A DNA stretch of 64,000 bases from Staphylococcus capitis subsp. capitis (GTDB taxonomy: Bacteria; Bacillota; Bacilli; Staphylococcales; Staphylococcaceae): NCBI RefSeq assembly GCF_040739495.1, contig NZ_CP145263.1, positions 1,550,001 through 1,614,000 of the forward strand, given 5' to 3'. Below the pieces are notes generated by a model. The model was given only the letters and a program-made list of their open reading frames with translations. It had not been told where the DNA came from and searched no databases. Numbering within the stretch: position 1 is the stretch's first letter; each line of letters begins with the position of its first letter. Shown in pieces: positions 19,654-29,556 of this stretch. The position numbers and the translations under genes are program-made.

Positions 19654-20028
19654 CTAAACCTTTTTGCCTGTATCGTTTACACGTACACCTTGTACGAAAA
19701 TATTAATAGAATTGACTTTAACATTAAGTGTTTTTTCGAGTGTATATTTAACTGTGGATTGAAGGTTACTAGCTACTTCAGAAATTTTCACTCCATAACT
19801 CACAATAATATACATATCTATATCAATCGTGCCATTTTCTTCTCTTACTTTGATGCCTTTAGCATAATTATCATGTCCTAGAATCTCAGCAATACCGTCC
19901 CTTACTTGTTGTCTAGAAGCCATACCGACTATGCCATAACTTTCAACGGCTTTACCACCTACTACAGATGCAATCACTTCATTTGAAATATCAATTTTGC
20001 CATAATCATTTGAAATTTCTAATGTCAT
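19654..20028 (-). CDS. Asp23/Gls24 family protein (YloU-like)
   Basis: This 124-residue protein belongs to the Asp23/Gls24 (DUF322) family. The pattern is visible in the N-terminal [19 protein letters not shown] and in the [14 protein letters not shown] core. Its closest relatives (B. subtilis YloU type) are always encoded directly ahead of the fatty acid kinase subunit. The family is linked to cell-envelope stress and alkaline shock, but the molecular role of this member is not known to me. Translation starts at an ATG after a GGAGGAAA site. It probably heads the fakA operon; a fair promoter lies 50-80 bp upstream. Confidence 0.92.
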   Translation of the reverse strand: MTLEISNDYGKIDISNEVIASVVGGKAVESYGIVGMASRQQVRDGIAEILGHDNYAKGIKVREENGTIDIDMYIIVSYGVKISEVASNLQSTVKYTLEKTLNVKVNSINIFVQGVRVNDTGKKV

Positions 20029-20080
20029 TTTTGTTTCCTCCTGGAATTCTCATGGTTTATGTTAAAGGTGCTTAAGCTTT

Positions 20081-20109
20081 ATCTTATTATTTTAAATTGT
20101 TTAATTCAA
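20081..20109 (-). promoter_or_regulatory. Predicted promoter of the Gls24-fakA operon
   Basis: On the minus strand TTGAAT (20104-20109) and TAAGAT (20081-20086) are spaced exactly 17 bp, 53 bp ahead of the start codon. Confidence 0.45.
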
Positions 20110-20310
20110 AATTTCTAAAAATTAGAGCAATTGTAAAAAATAACAATTACTAATCATTTCAATTTCGTTATTTTTCTACCTAAAATCTAATTCAATTGTA
20201 TAATTTCAACTATTGCTTTACAGTATCATACTATATAACTCCACAGCTTACAATTATACCATAATTATGGCATATGTAGCGTATCGAATTTTAATTAGAT
20301 TAAATATTTA
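20110..20310. other. AT-rich spacer between divergent transcription units
   Basis: This is the middle of the 365-bp gap between the Gls24-family gene and rpmB. Apart from the promoters at its two ends, I find no ORF, hairpin or repeat worth calling. Confidence 0.5.
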
Positions 20311-20339
20311 TTGCTCAATTACCCTTTATGTGTTATCTT
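20311..20339 (+). promoter_or_regulatory. Predicted promoter of rpmB
   Basis: TTGCTC (20311-20316) and TATCTT (20334-20339) are separated by 17 bp, about 55 bp ahead of the rpmB start. Confidence 0.45.
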
Positions 20340-20393
20340 ATTAAAGTATGTAAGTAGTAATGTGTATTTATATTTATTAAAGGAGGTACTTTC

Positions 20394-20582
20394 ATGGGTA
20401 AACAATGTTACGTAACAGGTCGTAAAGCTTCGACTGGTAATAATCGTTCACACGCTTTAAATGCGAACAAACGCAGATGGAACGCTAACCTTCAAAAAGT
20501 TAGAATCCTTGTAGACGGAAAACCTAAAAAAGTTTGGGTTTCTGCACGTGCTTTAAAATCTGGTAAAGTTACTAGAGTTTAA
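20394..20582 (+). CDS. rpmB: 50S ribosomal protein L28
   Basis: L28 is a small basic protein of the 50S subunit. The 62-residue protein ([20 protein letters not shown]) is full length and follows a consensus AAAGGAGG site. It is of the zinc-free type: only one cysteine, no CXXC pairs. It is one of very few plus-strand genes here, divergent from the Gls24-fakA operon and convergent with thiN, with its own promoter and a strong terminator. Confidence 0.98.
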   Translation: MGKQCYVTGRKASTGNNRSHALNANKRRWNANLQKVRILVDGKPKKVWVSARALKSGKVTRV

Positions 20583-20630
20583 TAAATATAATGCACTAAA
20601 AATGCCCTTATGTGGAGGAGCACATTTTTT

Positions 20631-20669
20631 AGACCTTAAAGGCTATTGGCCTCTAAGGTCTTTTTTATT
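20631..20669 (+). terminator. Intrinsic terminator after rpmB
   Basis: AGACCTTAAAGGC / GCCTCTAAGGTCT arms with a 5-base loop are followed by TTTTTT on the plus strand. Confidence 0.92.
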
Positions 20670-20678
20670 GCTGTATTT

Positions 20679-21314
20679 TTAATCAGTACTTCTCATTTGT
20701 AAAACAGTTCCCTTTTCCACATTCACCTTAGCAACATTTGTTGTAACTTCATTTGAAATAGTTAATGTAGAACCCGATTCTAAATGCTCGTGACTCAAAT
20801 TATATTTAAATCCTTCTAATGATATGATTACCTCATCGTTTAATGGAATAAATGAAATGTATGGATAGGTACTATCTTGGTTAACTTGATGTTCACCTTG
20901 ACTTAGTAAAGTAATTTCATTTTGCACATCTATAATTTGAATATTGATATGACACTTTAAATATTCAGGCTTTTGTAAAATTTGAATTACTCCCATAAAA
21001 TGATCTAATCTCCCGCCAGTTGCTCCGTAAATTGTAATTGACGAATATCCTTGTTCTACAGCCTTTTGCACGCCAAGTGCGAGATCAGTATCATCTTTTT
21101 CAGCTTTTACAGGATGAATATTTAATTGATCTTTTAATATAAGTCTTTCCTCTTCATTGACTGAGTCAAAGTCTCCTACAGAAAATACAGGCTCTATACC
21201 ATTTTCAACAAGTATAAGCGCACCTCTATCAATACCGGCCCAGTGTGAATGTTGTTCCATCATAAATAAATGAGTGGGGAGTAATCGATTCGAACATAAT
21301 AAATTAATTTTCAT
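20679..21314 (-). CDS. thiN: Thiamine pyrophosphokinase
   Basis: ThiN transfers pyrophosphate from ATP to thiamine, giving the coenzyme thiamine pyrophosphate. The 211-residue protein shows the family motifs GIDRGA, SVGDFDSV, KDDTDLALG and GATGGRLDHFMG that form the catalytic N-terminal half. The C-terminal half is the thiamine-binding beta domain. It follows rpe by 6 bp and belongs to the rsgA-rpe-thiN unit, an order widely conserved in Firmicutes. It converges on rpmB; the hairpin between them has a T-run only on the plus strand. Confidence 0.96.
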   Translation of the reverse strand: MKINLLCSNRLLPTHLFMMEQHSHWAGIDRGALILVENGIEPVFSVGDFDSVNEEERLILKDQLNIHPVKAEKDDTDLALGVQKAVEQGYSSITIYGATGGRLDHFMGVIQILQKPEYLKCHINIQIIDVQNEITLLSQGEHQVNQDSTYPYISFIPLNDEVIISLEGFKYNLSHEHLESGSTLTISNEVTTNVAKVNVEKGTVLQMRSTD

Positions 21315-21320
21315 AATATA

Positions 21321-21965
21321 TTAGCCTTTCAATGCATTTGTGACCTTTGCATAGTCGTCTTGTTTAAAGAAATAAGAACCTGTAACAAGCATTGTTGCGC
21401 CTTGCTCAACACAATATTTACTTGTTGAATCATTTATGCCTCCATCAACTTCAATATCGAATGTAAGATTATTCTCATGTTTAATTTGGTTGAGTTGTTC
21501 AATTTTGTTAATACATTGATCAATAAATGATTGTCCACCAAACCCTGGATTAACAGTCATAACTAAAACGTAATCAACAATACTTAACACAGGTAAAATA
21601 GACTCTACAGGCGTGCCTGGATTGATGACAACTCCGGCTTTCTTCTTATGTAATTTAATTTCTTCAATTGCACGGTGAATATGTGGAGTTGCTTCTACGT
21701 GAACTGAAATCATATCTGCGCCATGCTCAGCAAATAAATGTATATAGTTTTCAGGCTGTTCAATCATTAAATGTACATCAATTGGTAATTTAGAATAACT
21801 GCGTACTGCATCCAAAAGCGGTATACCTATAGAAATATTAGGTACAAACTTCCCATCCATAACATCGAAGTGTAAGCCATCAACATTCGCTTTCTCTAAA
21901 TGATCTAATTCTTCTTTTAAATTTAAAAAATCAACTGATAAAAGTGAAGGTAAAACCTTAACCAT
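21321..21965 (-). CDS. rpe: Ribulose-phosphate 3-epimerase
   Basis: Rpe interconverts ribulose-5-phosphate and xylulose-5-phosphate in the pentose phosphate pathway. The 214-residue TIM barrel has the metal-site motifs HFDVMDGKFVPNIS, VHLM and EVDGG, and the phosphate-binding NPGFGGQSF loop. Its start overlaps the rsgA stop codon by one base, so the two are translationally coupled. Confidence 0.97.
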   Translation of the reverse strand: MVKVLPSLLSVDFLNLKEELDHLEKANVDGLHFDVMDGKFVPNISIGIPLLDAVRSYSKLPIDVHLMIEQPENYIHLFAEHGADMISVHVEATPHIHRAIEEIKLHKKKAGVVINPGTPVESILPVLSIVDYVLVMTVNPGFGGQSFIDQCINKIEQLNQIKHENNLTFDIEVDGGINDSTSKYCVEQGATMLVTGSYFFKQDDYAKVTNALKG

Positions 21966-22840
21966 TAATATCGTACCTTTCTATTAGAGATTTCATTAAA
22001 TAACTGTAAATAATGCTCATATCTAAATTGAGCTATTTCTCCCTCATCAACTAACTGTTTAACGTTGCATTTAGGTTCTTTGATATGATTACAATTTCTG
22101 AATTTACACTCTTGTCCCGCATCCTTAATATCAACAAAATAATTTTTAAGTTCATCTTTTTCAATATGATCAAAGTCGAGTGCACTAAACCCTGGCGTAT
22201 CAGCAATATAACCATAAGTTCTCTCATATAATTCTACATGTCTAGTCGTATGCTTACCTCTATTCAATGATTTCGAGATATCATTTGTTTCTAAATTTAA
22301 CTCTGGGCGATAATGATTAAGAAAAGTAGTTTTACCTACACCTGATTGTCCGCTTAAAACAATCAAACCATTGTTCCATTCATTGACAATATCGACTCTA
22401 TTATCGTCTTTACCAATAAACTGTGTACGGTATCCAATTTCTTGATATACATTTAGCATAGCTTGAATGTATTCACGGTCATCCTCTGTAGTTAAATCTT
22501 TCTTAGTAATCAGTATTCGAGGTTCTAAATCATAAGAATGTGCTATGACTAAGAAACGATCAAGTAATTGAGTTGAAAATTGAGGCTCAACAGCACTCAT
22601 TACAATAACTAGCTCATCTATATTACTGACAGGTGGTCGCTTAAGTTCATTTTCTCTTTCGTGAACATGATGAATATAGCCCTCTTGTTCATTTTGAACT
22701 TCAAAATCTACGATATCTCCTACTACCGGAGAAAATTTTTTCTTTCTAAACAACCCTCGTGGCTTGGTGTCAAATCGAACACCATCAACATCTACTTGAT
22801 AGACACCACTAATGAGTTTAACGATACGTCCAGTCTTCAA
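21965..22840 (-). CDS. rsgA: Small ribosomal subunit biogenesis GTPase RsgA
   Basis: RsgA is a circularly permuted GTPase that checks late 30S maturation; in S. aureus it binds (p)ppGpp. The 291-residue protein has an OB-fold N-terminus (about 1-65), the permuted G motifs (TKKDL near 112, then P-loop GQSGVGKT at 164-171, then DTPGFS), and a C-terminal zinc-binding segment ([15 protein letters not shown]). It is the first gene of the rsgA-rpe-thiN unit. In many relatives prkC lies immediately upstream; here the plus-strand MFS gene and a repeat element have come between them. Confidence 0.97.
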   Translation of the reverse strand: MKTGRIVKLISGVYQVDVDGVRFDTKPRGLFRKKKFSPVVGDIVDFEVQNEQEGYIHHVHERENELKRPPVSNIDELVIVMSAVEPQFSTQLLDRFLVIAHSYDLEPRILITKKDLTTEDDREYIQAMLNVYQEIGYRTQFIGKDDNRVDIVNEWNNGLIVLSGQSGVGKTTFLNHYRPELNLETNDISKSLNRGKHTTRHVELYERTYGYIADTPGFSALDFDHIEKDELKNYFVDIKDAGQECKFRNCNHIKEPKCNVKQLVDEGEIAQFRYEHYLQLFNEISNRKVRY

Positions 22841-23015
22841 ATCGACACCTCTCTAGATTCATTTTACTATTCATAGTATATCAAAATCATTGTAAATATA
22901 ATACGTTTAACCTAGTTTCTTAATGGCATATAGTTCAATTAAATTAATCAAATTATCTTGTCACTTCTCTAAGCAAGTGATACGATTTTAACATCTGTCA
23001 AAAGGAGGGATAGTC

Positions 23016-24203
23016 ATGCCTAATGAAAAATTAGATAGACACATTAATTTATTATTAGTAGTAGGAATTATGTTGGTAGCAGCTAACTTACGTGCTCCCA
23101 TTACATCGGTTGGCGTGGCATTACCTTCTATTAAAGAAACATTACATACAACTAACAGTGCACTTAGTTTAATGACTGTAGTTCCTTTAATAGCATTTGG
23201 AATTGTATCATTTTTTGCTTCTAAAATAGGCAATACATTAGGTTTAGAACGAACAATATTCGGAGCTTTAATCTTTATATTTTTAGGTATCTTATTACGG
23301 TCAATAATTGGACTAAGTTGGCTATATATTGGTACAACACTTATTGGAATAGGTATTGCGTTCGGTAATGTATTAGCACCAGCTATAGTTAAAACACGGT
23401 TCCCACTTCATATTGGTATTATGACGGGGCTATATACCGTAGTAATGAATGTTGTAGGAAGTTTAAGTTCTTCAGTTATAAGTCCATTAACCTCACATTT
23501 CAACTATGCAATCGCATTAGGACTAATGTCTGTGATTACTTTATTTACTATCATTATATGGACTTTTCAACTAAAGCAACAACCACCTAGAGCTACCAAC
23601 ACTGTTCATAGTCAAATCAACATTTGGAAGTCTCTATTAGCTTGGCGAGTTACAATTTTTATGGGTGCACAATCTCTTATCTTTTATACAATTATTAATT
23701 GGTTACCAGAATTACTAACCGATCACGGCATATCTATACAAACCTCAGGTATCTATGTATCAATATTACAAATTGCTATTATACCTTTAACTTTCATCAC
23801 ACCTATTATTACTACAAAAATGAAATCACAAGTGCCATTAACTTTATTAACGAGCATTCTTTTTATGATAGGCGTACTTTGTTTAATATTTGTTAATTAC
23901 AAATATGTATGGCTAGGCATCATCTTAATAGGTGTAGCAAGTGGTCTAGCATTTGGATTAGCTAACACATTATTCGTTGTTCGTACTGAAAGTGGACAAA
24001 CTGCGGCTAAATTGTCAGGCATGGCACAATCTATTGGTTATTTACTTGCTGCGATTGGTCCATTCTTATTTGGAATTTTCCACGATTTAACACATAACTG
24101 GACACTATCACTTAGCGTGTTACTCGTTACGTCACTACTGATTCTTCTCTTCGGAACAAAAGCAGGTAGTCAAATAACTATTGAACAAACGAAAACAAAA
24201 TAA
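23016..24203 (+). CDS. MFS transporter of the CynX/NimT (cyanate permease-like) family
   Basis: This is a 395-residue integral membrane protein with about 12 hydrophobic segments. It resembles the CynX/NimT branch of the major facilitator superfamily: NLRAPITSVGVALPSI in the first helices and SGLAFGLANTLFVVRTESG late in the protein. Members move small organic anions or drugs; the substrate here cannot be told. Translation starts at an ATG after AAAGGAGGG. It lies on the plus strand between rsgA and prkC, which normally adjoin in Firmicutes, so the gene looks like an insertion into an older operon boundary. No cyanase gene is nearby. Confidence 0.88.
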   Translation: MPNEKLDRHINLLLVVGIMLVAANLRAPITSVGVALPSIKETLHTTNSALSLMTVVPLIAFGIVSFFASKIGNTLGLERTIFGALIFIFLGILLRSIIGLSWLYIGTTLIGIGIAFGNVLAPAIVKTRFPLHIGIMTGLYTVVMNVVGSLSSSVISPLTSHFNYAIALGLMSVITLFTIIIWTFQLKQQPPRATNTVHSQINIWKSLLAWRVTIFMGAQSLIFYTIINWLPELLTDHGISIQTSGIYVSILQIAIIPLTFITPIITTKMKSQVPLTLLTSILFMIGVLCLIFVNYKYVWLGIILIGVASGLAFGLANTLFVVRTESGQTAAKLSGMAQSIGYLLAAIGPFLFGIFHDLTHNWTLSLSVLLVTSLLILLFGTKAGSQITIEQTKTK

Positions 24204-24219
24204 AAAACTAACTAAGCAA

Positions 24220-24258
24220 AATGAGGCTGAGACATAATTCATTGTCTCAACCTCATTC
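24220..24258. terminator. Inverted repeat / terminator between the MFS gene and prkC
   Basis: Arms AATGAGGCTGAGAC / GTCTCAACCTCATT lie between convergent genes. On the minus strand the stem is followed by CATTTT, so it could end prkC transcription; on the plus strand it would end the MFS transcript inefficiently. Confidence 0.6.
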
Positions 24259-24259
24259 A

Positions 24260-24381
24260 ACATATTGGCAGTAGATGTCTGAATTGAAAGTGCGCTTATA
24301 TCAAGCTTCTTTCAATCCTAGTCATCCTTGCCGAGGTGGGACGATGAAAATAATTTTGACAAATTATATTTTCTGTCCCAC
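24260..24381. repeat. Staphylococcal intergenic repeat with GTGGGAC inverted repeat
   Basis: Arms GTGGGACGATGAAAATAATTT-like and AAATTATATTTTCTGTCCCAC-like bound 24336-24381. The preceding bases (TTGGCAGTAG at about 24265, then GCGCTTATATCAAGCTTCTT) resemble a dispersed intergenic repeat I remember from S. aureus. There is no coding potential. Confidence 0.6.
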
Positions 24382-24401
24382 TCTCATTTCATATAATTAT
24401 A

Positions 24402-26405
24402 TTAATCATCATAGCCAACATCTTTATCGGCAACAATTTTATTATCAACACGTACAGTGTATCCCGCTGTTTTACCTTTTTCAATTTTTAAAGGTATGCT
24501 AATCGTTTTATCCTTAGAAATTTTATAAGTTTGTGATGCTGAATTTCCAGTGTTGTCTTTATCTCTGATAAAGACTTCTACTGTTTGACTCTTACCTTTA
24601 CTTCCTGAGTAAGGCACCTTAACTGTTTCAGTTGTAGTTTTCACATCACTATCGTCGGTGTCGTCATCGCCCTCACCAGACTTGCCTTTTGAAACGGTTA
24701 AATTAATGACAGAGCCTTCATCTACTGATTTATTTTTTGGTGATTGAGAAATAATATTCCCTTTTTTAACTTTGTCATCATTTTCTTGAGTGGCTTGTAC
24801 TCTAAATCCTTTAGATTCCAGCTCTTTTTTAGCTGATGAATAAGATTTATTTTCAAAATCACTCACATAAACTTGACGTACACCTAGTGACTCGTAGATT
24901 TTTATATGATGATCATTTAGAGCGACTTCACTATTTGCTTCTACACTTTGTTCGGAAATTAAACCTTTGTCTACTGAGCGACTATATGCTTGTTCAACAT
25001 CAATATCTTTTAATCCTAAATCTTTTAGCTTCTTAACAGCTTCGTCTTTAGGCAGTCCCACAAGATTTGGCATTTTTACTTTTTGAGGACCCTTAGAAAG
25101 AATGATATCAATCGCTTCTCCCTCTTCTACACGTTCACCACTATTTGGTTCAGACTTGATGATTTGACTTTCAGGGTATTTATCACTGTATTTCCTGGAT
25201 ATATCGCCCATGGTCAAGTGATGATCTTTTAATATTTGCTCTGCTTCTTTTTCAGTTTTTCCTGATAAATCTGGCATTTCTTCATACTTACTGCCAAATA
25301 CGCCCATGCCAATAAATCCAACTAATCCGGCTAACAACAACGCGAATATTAGAGATAGGACAATTATTTTCATCTTAGAGTGTTTCTTCTTAGGTGGTGG
25401 CGAATAGCGCCCCTCTAACGATTGAAATTCTTGCTGACGTACTGGTTCATTTACAATGGGTATTTGCATTGTTTTATTTAAATCATCATCGTTATGCGTA
25501 CTATTCATCTTTTTATTGAGTTCATCTTTAGTAAGTGGAACTGTTTTAGTTTTATCTAATTCATATTTTTCCTCGTTCGCACGGTTCTCATGTAGAGCAC
25601 TGGTTAAGTCATCACACATTTCTTGAACAGTATGATAACGATTATGTTTATCCTTTTCAGTGGCGCGTAACACAACATTGCTTAACGATTGTGGTACTTC
25701 TTCGCGTTTATCAGTAGTAATATTGGGTATTGAATCTTGAATATGTTTTATTGCAATACTAACTGCAGTTTCCCCATTAAATGGAGGTTCACCCACTAAC
25801 ATTTCATATAGCACAATACCAATTGAGTAAATATCTGTACCTTCATCAGTTGATTCACCTTTAGCCTGTTCTGGTGAAAGATACTGTACTGTTCCAAGCA
25901 CGTGATTCGTTTGTGTTAAGGATGTTTCACTTAACGCTTTAGCTATACCAAAATCAAAGATTTTCAACGTTTTGTTTTTATCTATTAATACATTTTGTGG
26001 TTTAATGTCCCGATGCACAATTCTCATGTCATGTGCATGTTTAATACCACTTAAAATTTGCTCAGTAAATTTTATAGCTGTTTCTACACTTAAAGGGCCA
26101 TGACTATGTATGTATTCAGCTAATGTTGGACCTTCAATATATTCCATCATTAGATAGAAACATTCGTCTTCTTCATCTACATCAATCATACTTACGATGT
26201 TTTCATGTGAAAGCTGAGATGAATTATGTACCTCTCGTTCAAAACGTTTTAAGGTTTCTTCCTTCTCACGGGGTGGAATTGAAATAGCTTTGATTGCGAC
26301 TTTACGATTGAGTATTGTATCCTCTGCTAAATATACAATACTCATACCTCCGCCACCGAGTTTATCTATAACTTTGTAGCGTTCATTAACCATCTTTCCT
26401 ATCAT
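24402..26405 (-). CDS. prkC: PASTA-domain serine/threonine kinase PrkC (Stk1/PknB)
   Basis: This membrane kinase senses muropeptides or lipid II through external PASTA repeats, and regulates cell wall synthesis, division and beta-lactam tolerance. The 667 residues hold a Hanks kinase domain (about 10-270; Gly-loop 17-25, Lys39, HRDIKPQN at 131-138, DFG at 151-153), a juxtamembrane linker, one transmembrane helix (346-370), three PASTA domains (about 374-440, 442-508, 509-575) and a C-terminal Ig-like region after an acidic GDDDTDDSD linker. It overlaps stp by 4 nt, so kinase and phosphatase are made together. Confidence 0.98.
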   Translation of the reverse strand: MIGKMVNERYKVIDKLGGGGMSIVYLAEDTILNRKVAIKAISIPPREKEETLKRFEREVHNSSQLSHENIVSMIDVDEEDECFYLMMEYIEGPTLAEYIHSHGPLSVETAIKFTEQILSGIKHAHDMRIVHRDIKPQNVLIDKNKTLKIFDFGIAKALSETSLTQTNHVLGTVQYLSPEQAKGESTDEGTDIYSIGIVLYEMLVGEPPFNGETAVSIAIKHIQDSIPNITTDKREEVPQSLSNVVLRATEKDKHNRYHTVQEMCDDLTSALHENRANEEKYELDKTKTVPLTKDELNKKMNSTHNDDDLNKTMQIPIVNEPVRQQEFQSLEGRYSPPPKKKHSKMKIIVLSLIFALLLAGLVGFIGMGVFGSKYEEMPDLSGKTEKEAEQILKDHHLTMGDISRKYSDKYPESQIIKSEPNSGERVEEGEAIDIILSKGPQKVKMPNLVGLPKDEAVKKLKDLGLKDIDVEQAYSRSVDKGLISEQSVEANSEVALNDHHIKIYESLGVRQVYVSDFENKSYSSAKKELESKGFRVQATQENDDKVKKGNIISQSPKNKSVDEGSVINLTVSKGKSGEGDDDTDDSDVKTTTETVKVPYSGSKGKSQTVEVFIRDKDNTGNSASQTYKISKDKTISIPLKIEKGKTAGYTVRVDNKIVADKDVGYDD

Positions 26406-27145
26406 ACTTTGTCACCTTCTATCGATGACAGTATGAAACTAACGTTATCTTGGGAGTCATGGGACATCGCTAAACGCATAAGACGTTCACAATGTGCTTC
26501 AATGGTGTCATCTTGATTGAGCTCCTCCTGAATTTCGTAATCTCTAACGTAATCCGTTAAGCCATCCGTATTTAACAATAAGAAGTCATAAAAGTTAATT
26601 CTTTTAACAAACAAATCAGGTGACACGCGTTTATCAGTGCCCATAACTTTAGTAATGATATTTCTTTGTGGATGATTAAAAGCTTCTTCTTTAGTAATTT
26701 GACCAGTTATAACAAGATGATTAACAAAGGAATGATCACTTGTAATTTGCTCTATTTGTCTCTGATTAATAACATAAGCGCGAGAATCTCCAACATTAGC
26801 TACAACAACTTGCTTGTCGTAAACAATTGCGCACACAAGAGTTGTACCCATACCATTATAATCTGGATTTTCTTGAGCGTAGTTATACAATTGAAAGTTA
26901 ATATCTTTAATGTTTGAACGCAACCATGATTCAGCTTGATGGATTTCAATGAGGTTTTCATCTTCAAAACGTTTTTGAAGTTCATACGTAACGAATTGAC
27001 TTGCTACTTCACCGGCTTTATGACCACCCATACCATCGCATAAAACTAACAGCTGCTGCTGAGTTTGGTTATAAAAAATACCGCCAGCATCTTCATTTTT
27101 ATCTCTATGTTGCCCAGTATCCGTGAAAAATTGTGCGTTTAACAT
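26402..27145 (-). CDS. stp: PP2C-type protein phosphatase Stp (PrpC)
   Basis: Stp removes phosphate from Ser/Thr residues modified by the adjacent kinase PrkC. The 247-residue protein has the PP2C metal-binding motifs: RDKNEDAG near 14-21, CDGMGGHKAG, GMGTTL, NVGDSRAYV, DGLTDYV and SQDNVSFIL. It overlaps prkC by 4 nt and follows rlmN by 6 bp, the standard Firmicutes order fmt-rsmB-rlmN-stp-prkC. The two-gene signalling module is thus embedded in a translation-linked operon. Confidence 0.97.
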   Translation of the reverse strand: MLNAQFFTDTGQHRDKNEDAGGIFYNQTQQQLLVLCDGMGGHKAGEVASQFVTYELQKRFEDENLIEIHQAESWLRSNIKDINFQLYNYAQENPDYNGMGTTLVCAIVYDKQVVVANVGDSRAYVINQRQIEQITSDHSFVNHLVITGQITKEEAFNHPQRNIITKVMGTDKRVSPDLFVKRINFYDFLLLNTDGLTDYVRDYEIQEELNQDDTIEAHCERLMRLAMSHDSQDNVSFILSSIEGDKV

Positions 27146-27151
27146 ATGTCT

Positions 27152-28246
27152 TTACCTCGTTTCTACTTGTCGTTCCTTTGCTCTTAATTGACCACACGCT
27201 GCATCAATGTCTGATCCTTGTTCACGTCTTATTGTAGCATTGATTCCTAATCTCTTTAATTCTTTTTCAAATTTAAAAATATCATCTTTAGGAGTTTTAA
27301 CATAATTACGTTCAGGTACATGGTTTACTGGAATTAGATTTACATGACAGTTTAGATTTTTAATTAAGTGTGCTAAGTCTCTTGCATGTTCAAGTTGGTC
27401 ATTTACGCCACCGAAAAGACCATATTCAAATGTAACACGACGATTTGTTTGTTCTTGATAATATTTAATCGCTTCCATTAATTTTTCAACATTATAAGCA
27501 CGGTTAATCGGCATCAAACGAGAACGAATTTCATCTTTAGCACCATGTAGACTTACTGCAAAATTAATTTGAATGTCTTCTTCAGCGAAATCATAAATTC
27601 TAGGAATTATACCGGAAGTGGACACTGTAATATGACGAGCCCCAATATTTAAGCTATTATCATCATTAACGATTCTTAAGAAATCCATCATCTCATCATA
27701 ATTTTCAAATGGTTCCCCGATACCCATAATTACGATTTGAGATACACGCTCATCCGTTTCGTCTAAAGCTTTTTGAACTGTGAGTACTTGAGACACTATT
27801 TCTCCCGCTTCTAGATTTCGCTTTAAACCACCTAAAGTAGATGCACAGAATGTACAACCGATACGACAACCTACTTGTGTTGTGACACAAACTGAATTAC
27901 CGTATTCATGTCTCATCAATACCGTTTCGATCGTGTAACCATCTTGCAATTCAAATAAAAATTTAATCGTTCCATCTTTACTTTCTTGCTTAACTACTGT
28001 CGTCAATGTAGTCATTGCAAAATTATCTTTTAAAACTTGACGTAATTCTTTAGAAAGATTCGTCATTTCATCAATACTATCCACTCGTTTTTGATATAAC
28101 CATTCAAAAATTTGTTTGGCTCTAAATTTTTGTTGTCCGTGGTCAATTAACCATTGCTGCATTTCATCATAACGCAAAGAATAAATTGATTGTTTATCAA
28201 AATTAGGTAAGAACTTATTCTTTTTCTTTTTTTCTGCAGTAATCAT
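27152..28246 (-). CDS. rlmN: 23S rRNA (A2503-C2) methyltransferase RlmN
   Basis: RlmN is a radical-SAM enzyme that methylates A2503 of 23S rRNA (and A37 of some tRNAs). The 364-residue protein has the CX3CX2C cluster as Cys127, Cys131 and Cys134 ([11 protein letters not shown]), [10 protein letters not shown], and the C-terminal acceptor cysteine in AACGQLRAK. It shares the Cfr fold, but Cfr confers resistance by methylating C8. The housekeeping context (between rsmB and stp) and length indicate RlmN. It follows rsmB by 2 bp. Confidence 0.96.
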   Translation of the reverse strand: MITAEKKKKNKFLPNFDKQSIYSLRYDEMQQWLIDHGQQKFRAKQIFEWLYQKRVDSIDEMTNLSKELRQVLKDNFAMTTLTTVVKQESKDGTIKFLFELQDGYTIETVLMRHEYGNSVCVTTQVGCRIGCTFCASTLGGLKRNLEAGEIVSQVLTVQKALDETDERVSQIVIMGIGEPFENYDEMMDFLRIVNDDNSLNIGARHITVSTSGIIPRIYDFAEEDIQINFAVSLHGAKDEIRSRLMPINRAYNVEKLMEAIKYYQEQTNRRVTFEYGLFGGVNDQLEHARDLAHLIKNLNCHVNLIPVNHVPERNYVKTPKDDIFKFEKELKRLGINATIRREQGSDIDAACGQLRAKERQVETR

Positions 28247-28248
28247 TC

Positions 28249-29556
28249 TTAACTTTCCTTTCTTTTAATTTGAGTTATAAAGAATCCATCCGAGTCAAAA
28301 TCTTGTGGCAATATTTGTAATGTCTTTACTTGCTTTCCAGTAACAGGGTGTTGGAAAGGCTCAAATTCAAACTCTTCATTTTGTTTTAAAAATGTATAAA
28401 TTACATTCTCATTTTCCATTTGTTCTATTGTACATGTTGAATACGTAATCGTACCACCAGATTTAATGTTATGTTTAATATTCTCTAATATTTGTAGTTG
28501 TAAATCAACAAGTGATTGAATGCTATCTTGAGTCTGAGTATATTTTATTTCAGGTTTATGTCTTAACACACCTAAACCACTACAAGGTGCATCTACTAAA
28601 ATTTTGTCATACATCTCTTTATAAGGTTCAGTTGCATCATGTTGGAAAGCATGAATATTATCAAGCTTTAACTTTTTAATATTATACTGGATAAGGTCAA
28701 TTTTATGAAGATGAATATCTGTAGCGTCAACTTGCCCTTCAGGAGATAATATTTCCGCCATATGACAGGCTTTTCCTCCCGGAGCACTACATGCATCTAA
28801 TACTTTATCATCTCTGCCTAATTTCATTATATGAGCTACCATCATCGAGCTCTTATCTTGAATAGATACATAACCATCTTTAAAGGCTCTAGAATTTACA
28901 ATCGTTTGCCCACTCACGTGCAAACAAAAAGGTAAAATATCATCTTTTTCAACATTAAATCCTTCATTTTCCAATTTAGTAACGATGTCATCTACAGAAC
29001 CACGAGAAATGTTAGCTCTCACTGTTGACTTTACAGGAGCTAATAATGACTGTGCAATTTCTTCTGTTTTTTCAAGGCCATGATGCGTTACCCAGTGATT
29101 AACTAGCCATTTAGGCAAGCTATACTCTATAGCGATTCGTTTCTTGTCATCTCTTATTTCTTGAAAATCAGGCAGGTCACTTCTCATTAGTGAACGTAAA
29201 ATACCGTTGACAATATTTCCATTATGATGGCCACCTCTTTGTTTAGCAATATCAACTGCTTCATTGATAATGGCATGATCTGGTACTTTATCTAAATAAA
29301 CATATTGATAAATACTCATCCATAAAAGCTGACGTACCCATCCTTTTATTTTCGTTTTTACAAAAGGTTTTAAAATATAATCCAAGGTGTATTTTCTTTT
29401 AATTGTTCCATAAACAAGCTCAGTGAATAAATTTCGATCAACATCAGCGATGATATTAGAAGATAAGACTTCATTAATTTTCAAATTACTATATGCGCCT
29501 TCATTTAAAATATGCTGGATAGTTTCGAAGGCATGGGCTCTGACAGTATTTATCAT
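28249..29556 (-). CDS. rsmB: 16S rRNA (C967-C5) methyltransferase RsmB
   Basis: RsmB makes m5C967 in 16S rRNA. The 435 residues divide into an N-terminal NusB-like RNA-binding domain (about 1-140) and a C-terminal SAM-dependent methyltransferase (about 150-435) with the SAM loop [15 protein letters not shown] and the two catalytic cysteines in [15 protein letters not shown] and [12 protein letters not shown]. The start overlaps the fmt stop by 4 nt, and the gene abuts rlmN, so all are coupled in one operon. Confidence 0.97.
   Translation of the reverse strand: MINTVRAHAFETIQHILNEGAYSNLKINEVLSSNIIADVDRNLFTELVYGTIKRKYTLDYILKPFVKTKIKGWVRQLLWMSIYQYVYLDKVPDHAIINEAVDIAKQRGGHHNGNIVNGILRSLMRSDLPDFQEIRDDKKRIAIEYSLPKWLVNHWVTHHGLEKTEEIAQSLLAPVKSTVRANISRGSVDDIVTKLENEGFNVEKDDILPFCLHVSGQTIVNSRAFKDGYVSIQDKSSMMVAHIMKLGRDDKVLDACSAPGGKACHMAEILSPEGQVDATDIHLHKIDLIQYNIKKLKLDNIHAFQHDATEPYKEMYDKILVDAPCSGLGVLRHKPEIKYTQTQDSIQSLVDLQLQILENIKHNIKSGGTITYSTCTIEQMENENVIYTFLKQNEEFEFEPFQHPVTGKQVKTLQILPQDFDSDGFFITQIKRKES

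Noticed and set aside
24275..24502. 75-codon plus-strand ORF over the repeat and the end of prkC
   Set aside because: It runs through the intergenic repeat and then antisense to prkC, without a ribosome binding site.
27152..28246. cfr-type antibiotic resistance methyltransferase
   Set aside because: The radical-SAM cluster is shared, but position between rsmB and stp and overall sequence fit housekeeping RlmN.
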